From: Baylisascaris procyonis
Taxonomy: Eukaryota; Nematoda; Chromadorea; Rhabditida; Ascarididae
Assembly (NCBI GenBank): GCA_037389465.1
Contig: JAZARR010000200.1
Coordinates: 5,277,501 to 5,341,500, forward strand
Length of the DNA stretch: 64,000 bases
Direction of reading: 5' to 3'
The position numbers were made by a program, and so were the translations under genes. The notes under the pieces are model-generated. The model saw nothing but the letters and a program-made list of their open reading frames with translations, was not told the origin of the DNA and did no database searches. Positions 60,001 to 64,000 of the stretch are shown here, piece after piece (position 1 is the stretch's first letter; every line of letters begins with the position of its first letter).

Positions 60001-62762
60001 GGGACCAAGCTTATTGAATCATTCACAACAGCTATTTTGCCATTCTTCGTTGTTTCACCGGAGGAATTCAGACCACTCCTCTACAAGTGGCAACTTGAAG
60101 CTAGATCGTACTTCAGTGATCCTGAATATAGCATTCTCAAGGTAATGTTCAAATTCAACACCTTCAAGGTTACTTTTTCATTTCATGCGAAAAACATATC
60201 TTTGCCTCATATAGCTGATTCAAGCATTGTCTCTCATGCACATAGCTATGGCTGCTACAAAGCCATTCTGTGTTCCTTACTGTAATGCATTTTACTGGGG
60301 TTCTGATAGGGTTCAAAATGAGAGGAAGCCTATACTTTTCATTTTGTTCATACGGAAAATAGAATATGATGTATTCAAGGGACAAAAAATTCAACGCTTG
60401 CTAGCGTTCATTTTGATCCTTTGCCATAAGCCGTAACTGACCTTCTTCTCCCCTCCGTCCACATCCCCGAAATGATCCACCTCTTCCCTTCACCAATTTC
60501 CGGAAAATTACATGAGCATCCAGAGTGACAAAATTTGCCTCATTGAAGAAATAAAAGTTTGTACTTTTGCTAAACCTGATGAACGGAAAATTTTTCAGGC
60601 TGAAATTACTGGTGATAACCTAGTTTCGGAAGAAGTGCGTCGAATGGGTTTCGAAACTGCACCCATTATTATTGGCTCAATTATCTTCATGATCATGTTC
60701 GTCGTGTCCAGCTCATTTCGGTGAATATTCCATTATTCCATTATTTTCTCTCTTTTTTTTTTTTTTTTTTTTGCAGCGAATAGAACAATAACAAACGCAA
60801 TCATTCATGTATAATACCGCTCCTAGTTCTGTCATTTCATTTATTCGTTTCCTTCTCTTTACATTGTTAAAAAAATTTTTTTTTTGCATTTTCTTTGCTC
60901 ATTAGTTGATTACTTTGCACATTTCCCAAGATTTCTTAATTCCTCTTCTTCATTTAACATTCCCCAATTGCTTTCCTCCTATCATATTTGCTCATTAGCA
61001 CACTCCTAATTATCTGACACATCACTATTTCACCTCTCTGAAGCGAACATTTTGAAAATGGCGTACAATAGTATTAGTAACATACGATCGGCATATCTGC
61101 ATTCCTGTCATTTCACTCTCCGTTCCTCCAATCCTCACAGGGATATCCTTTACCCTGTTGACAGGGTGGTAACGCTATTCATTTAAGGCGTAAACGAGAT
61201 TAACTGCGGTCTCGGTAGTGAAGGTTAAACGCCTGTGGGCATATTGAATGATAATTTGCTTGTGGGGCGCGCGTTGTAATGCGCCACGACGGCCATCAGC
61301 TCATGAACACTAATAGCGAAACAAAGTGTTGACGTCATCCAGAAAAGAGAGCATAGTAGCCGAATTCAGCTCCCAGACGCCGCCAATAAAGCAGCCCCCT
61401 TCTCACATCCTATCGCTGAAATTTTTCCTGGACGAGGAATTTTATAGTGAAACATAATTCGCACCAGTATCTGATGACGATGATGGCAATCCTCGTTATT
61501 AATATGCTGCAAAAACTCCGGGAAAGATAGGCAGAAAATTTTAGAGATCAAATAAGAGATAGAAAGAATCTGTAGCAGGCGGAGAACGGGCTTAGAAACA
61601 AAAAAAATGGTCCGGAAAATCGTGAGGATGAACAGCTTGCGAAGATTCATGAAAAGCAAACAGACACAACTTCATTTAAGAAGGAAGCGAGATCTGCAAG
61701 TGAAAAGCTGTAGGTGAACACACTTAAAAACTTCACGGGAGGGGGTAAATTGCAGAAATTTCTGCAAGTGACATGCCTAAAATCGAGGATAAGTAGAAGC
61801 GAATTTCGACCAACGGAGGTTCAGCCTGAGAGACGGAACCAAATACTCCAGCTCATAAACAGTAATTGCCTTCGAGCGAATGATTTCATTTGTAAGTTTC
61901 AATGGCATTTATGGTGATTGTGATGATATTAACTAAAGTTGGCGCATTGCTATATGTTATTGCTCCAGGAACCAGTTCGCTTATTGTTGACGTGTTCATT
62001 GCATAAGGTTAACTTCTTATCACTATCACCATTCCTTTTATAATACTAGCAAGCATTAAAATAAGCCAGCTCTCATCATACTTTATGCTGCTTATTGAAA
62101 AATATGTGCATTCAACGAATCGATCTTCTGATTTTACACCGAGGGCGACTGAAACTTATCTGTACATCCTTCTGGCGAGAAAGAGCAAAATTAACAGCAC
62201 AAGGATATTCTAACTAAGCAGATGAGACATAGAATAGAGGTATGATCGGCGCAGTAGTATATCCTGATCAAGTAGTCCCTCATTCAAATTGTCAGATAGA
62301 GAATCTGGAAAGGGAAATCTGCTCGTTTTTATCAAGGCTCAGAGGATTTTTGCTGATGCAGGCACTTCCATTATTGAAGCTTTTGGCGAACTGTTGACTT
62401 CTGAAAGATTGTCGGATCCAGTCTGAGCACATTACCGTCCACATAATTAAGTCCTCAACCATTTCTGCAAACTTATGAGAGGTGTGATTTTTCAGTCAAA
62501 ATCCCGCGAGAAGCAAGCCATGGGAGTCGTTGATTGGCTGTCTGATTCCACTATTGGCGTTACTCACATCAACGGGTGTCATCTCTGCGATGGGTATCAA
62601 ATTCCAGTCAATCGTCGTCGCATCATTGTTTCTTGTTCTTTCGGTTGGCGTCGATGATGTTTTTATCATTTTACGAGCATGGGATCGAACGGATATGAAT
62701 GCTGAAATTCATAGTCGACTGTCGAAGACACTTGAAGATGCAGGACCGTCGATTACAATAAG
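56842..62762 (+). CDS. Patched-related (PTR) sterol-sensing-domain protein, 5' part of gene, 5 exons
   Basis: Multi-pass membrane protein of the Patched/PTR family (RND-like, sterol-sensing domain). Nematode members act in moulting, cuticle and membrane trafficking. Model: join 56842..57072, 57990..58269, 59969..60141, 60599..60720, 62496..62762, giving 1073 nt, 357 codons plus 2 nt. All junctions are GT-AG and phase-consistent. TM1 is near residues 24-45. The extracellular domain has DPSYVMVQARDGGSLLRD, DLCEPYC and YPSIELFGTQAFIG. The sterol-sensing domain starts at MGFETAPIIIGS and includes SVGVDDVF and AWDRTD. The remaining two thirds lie past the right edge; no next exon was found in 62763-64000. 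PTR rather than Patched proper is judged from the short N-terminus. Confidence 0.93.
57990..58269 (+). CDS. PTR exon 2, extracellular domain
   Basis: Residues 78-170. Contains NGTMDPSYVMVQARDGGSLL, DLCEPYCEMNTAFLAFLKLY and YPSIELFGTQAFIG, typical of the first PTR extracellular domain. Acceptor ctatttacag, donor gtttgt. The longer ORF starting at 57855 includes intron sequence. Confidence 0.95.
59969..60141 (+). CDS. PTR exon 3, extracellular domain
   Basis: Residues 171-228. Contains NNAYGVKLKEGTKLIESFTT and FRPLLYKWQLEARSYFSD. Acceptor aattttcag, donor gtaatg. Ends in phase 0. Confidence 0.94.
60599..60720 (+). CDS. PTR exon 4, TM2 and start of sterol-sensing domain
   Basis: Residues 229-268. 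Contains LVSEEVRRMGFETAPIIIGS followed by a hydrophobic TM2 ending VVSSSFR. Acceptor tttttcag, donor gtgaat. Ends with two bases of an Arg codon. Confidence 0.95.
60755..60774. repeat. Poly(T) tract
   Basis: T run of about 20 just after PTR exon 4, ending in gcag. It looks like an acceptor, but the following bases have no PTR homology. Confidence 0.8.
61141..61290. repeat. Cluster of GC-rich inverted repeats in PTR intron 4
   Basis: Three hairpins in 150 nt. ACCCTGT/ACAGGGT lies at 61152-61158 and 61161-61167. AGGCGT/ACGCCT (61186-61191, 61229-61234) encloses CGAGA/TCTCG (61195-61199, 61210-61214). GTGGGGCGC pairs with GCGCCAC (61262-61287) around a bulge. Much more GC than the rest of the intron. 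Possibly a mobile-element end or structured RNA. Confidence 0.55.
61540..61920 (+). pseudogene. Possible decayed coding fragment in PTR intron 4
   Basis: One plus-strand frame reads like protein on both sides of an in-frame stop: NREDEQLAKIHEKQTD and KKEARSASEKL, stop, then NTLKNFTGGGKLQKFLQ and SEFRPTEVQPERRNQIL. Composition is charged, gag- or coiled-coil-like, unlike the flanking intron. With the hairpin cluster upstream it may be an old retroelement or transposon remnant. No domain recognised. Confidence 0.25.
62496..62762 (+). CDS. PTR exon 5, sterol-sensing domain TM3-TM4
   Basis: Residues 269-357. Contains SKPWESLIGCLIPLLALLTS, SIVVASLFLVLSVGVDDVF and LEDAGPSITI. The GVDD acidic pair is the RND/Patched transmembrane motif. 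Acceptor tttttcag, donor gtaaca. Confidence 0.95.
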
Positions 62763-62824
62763 GTAACATTGTTAACGATGTGCATCACCTGAATGTCACA
62801 TCAGAAGTACCAACTGTGTACTAG

Positions 62825-63139
62825 TTACATCAGATGTGGCAAGTTTACCAAATCCCATAAAAAACCAAGTTCGTAACAAGAAAGTGAAAATAACAGTGGT
62901 AATATGGTTGATAAGGCAAATATGCCATACGAGATGGCATATAGAATTGATACGAATGAGATCAACTTATAGTAATAGAGGCTAGACTTTTTCAGATATA
63001 TGGCGACAGAAACTGCAGTCGTGGAAATGCCATTATTGCTAAGATATGTAACAACCGGAGGTGTTAAAACTCCTAAAGTAATGACATACATATGAAAAGC
63101 CGGAAAACGCATACGGAAAGGCTTCTCAGTAATAACCAT
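62825..63139 (-). CDS. Unrecognised membrane-protein-like ORF nested in PTR intron
   Basis: 104 codons from ATG (63139) to TAA on the strand opposite to PTR. Polar start (MVITEKPFRMRF), a hydrophobic segment YVITLGVLTPPVVTYL, a second weaker one, and a long hydrophobic stretch ISFVSILYAISYGIFALSTI. The layout recalls part of a multi-pass receptor, but no motif fixes a family, and AT-rich DNA readily produces hydrophobic ORFs. A nested antisense gene, a receptor fragment, or chance. Confidence 0.3.
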   Translation of the reverse strand: MVITEKPFRMRFPAFHMYVITLGVLTPPVVTYLSNNGISTTAVSVAIYLKKSSLYYYKLISFVSILYAISYGIFALSTILPLLFSLSCYELGFLWDLVNLPHLM

Positions 63140-63209
63140 ACTCGACTGCTTTTTTACTTATTTTAAATCACGCAATTTTCTACCCATGTGACCTATGCCT
63201 GCCCTTATA

Positions 63210-63212
<3 letters not shown>

Positions 63213-63279
<67 letters not shown>
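63213..63279. repeat. (TA)n microsatellite, about 33 copies
   Basis: Uninterrupted TA array of 67 nt in the last PTR intron of the window. Confidence 0.98.
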
Positions 63280-63282
<3 letters not shown>

Positions 63283-63597
63283 ATATTACAACTTGCGGAT
63301 CAGATATTATAAGATTCAACTTTGCGAAATACGTGCGACGTTTACAGAGAGACCGAGAAGAATGATTTAAGTGCAGGTTAACGTCATTTTTAATTTCCTG
63401 CAAAGGGAAAGGATGGTCAAGTTGAAACCAGATGGGCGTTACTGAGGTGAACTTCGCAATGTCACTAATGTTGGTGCAACCTACCCACGAATTTCATTCA
63501 TATACGGTTGTTTCGCAATCCATCACTTGCGTCGCTGCACTACCTGCTTTTTGCGTTGAAGTTATGGGAATGAAATGAAGCCAATACACATTTACTG

Positions 63598-63768
63598 GAA
63601 ACGCACACGCGCACATACACTTTCACATACATATAGAAACATTCACATGTTCTCACGCATACACACACGTACACGCACACAGAACAGCAAACGCCAAGAG
63701 CATGACATGTCACAACATGCATCACGTAACACGCATCATACACAGACACGTACAAACACATACATGAT
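63598..63768. repeat. Degenerate CA-rich minisatellite
   Basis: About 170 nt of ACACACG, CACATAC and related variants. The plus-strand Thr/His-rich and minus-strand Cys/Val-rich ORFs are artefacts. Similar in style to the reverse complement of the 31722-31913 TG array. Confidence 0.85.
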
Positions 63769-64000
63769 CAAACCCAGGAGCACATCCGCGCACCTTCACA
63801 AACCTTGTGAAAATGGGCTTCCCAAAAGTACGCAACTGCAGCGATAAGTAGTTTTAACTTGGAAACCACGAAAGCTGTGGAATTTGACGGTGACTTATGC
63901 ATCCTGGAATGATCTTCAATATCGTATTCAATATTGATTCGTCAACTTCGAGAGGACCCATAAACACTTCAGTGCAGCAGAGAATGTGGATGATTCTGTC

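Overview
The window is AT-rich eukaryotic DNA that looks like nematode nuclear genome. The reasons are small exons separated by 0.4 to 1.8 kb introns, splice acceptors of the TTTTCAG type, splice acceptors 12 nt upstream of the start codons of both main genes (as expected for spliced-leader trans-splicing), and a Patched-related (PTR) gene, a family greatly expanded in nematodes. The long introns suggest a parasitic (perhaps spirurid/filarial or ascarid-like) species rather than Caenorhabditis; that is inference. No bacterial genes, rRNA, convincing tRNA or CRISPR array was seen.

Left region (1 to about 14.6 kb, minus strand): the N-terminal 620 codons of a K+-Cl- cotransporter (SLC12/KCC family). 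I assembled it as 16 coding exons from family-specific sequence. Every exon-exon junction keeps reading phase, and the N-terminal tail plus about ten transmembrane segments are covered. The C-terminal cytosolic domain lies beyond the left edge. The first exon (ATG at 14603) follows a strong acceptor.

Right region (56.8 kb to the right edge, plus strand): the first 357 codons of a Patched-related transmembrane protein in five phase-consistent exons. They cover TM1, the first extracellular domain and the start of the sterol-sensing domain with its GVDD motif. The gene continues past the right edge.

Middle (about 14.6 to 56.8 kb): no protein family could be recognised. It holds simple repeats: two of the three long (TA)n arrays, an ATTT array, a degenerate TG array, G-runs and pyrimidine tracts. 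It also holds short tandem duplications, a 24-nt minisatellite, a GC-rich palindrome cluster and scattered ORF fragments. A few fragments have good splice or polyadenylation signals and are listed as weak candidates: 16857, 34165, 39845, 47882/48288, 50852 and 51461.

The two main genes are unrelated membrane proteins and nothing suggests an operon. The most unusual small-scale structure is a 28-bp near-perfect hairpin inside a KCC intron (9840-9897).
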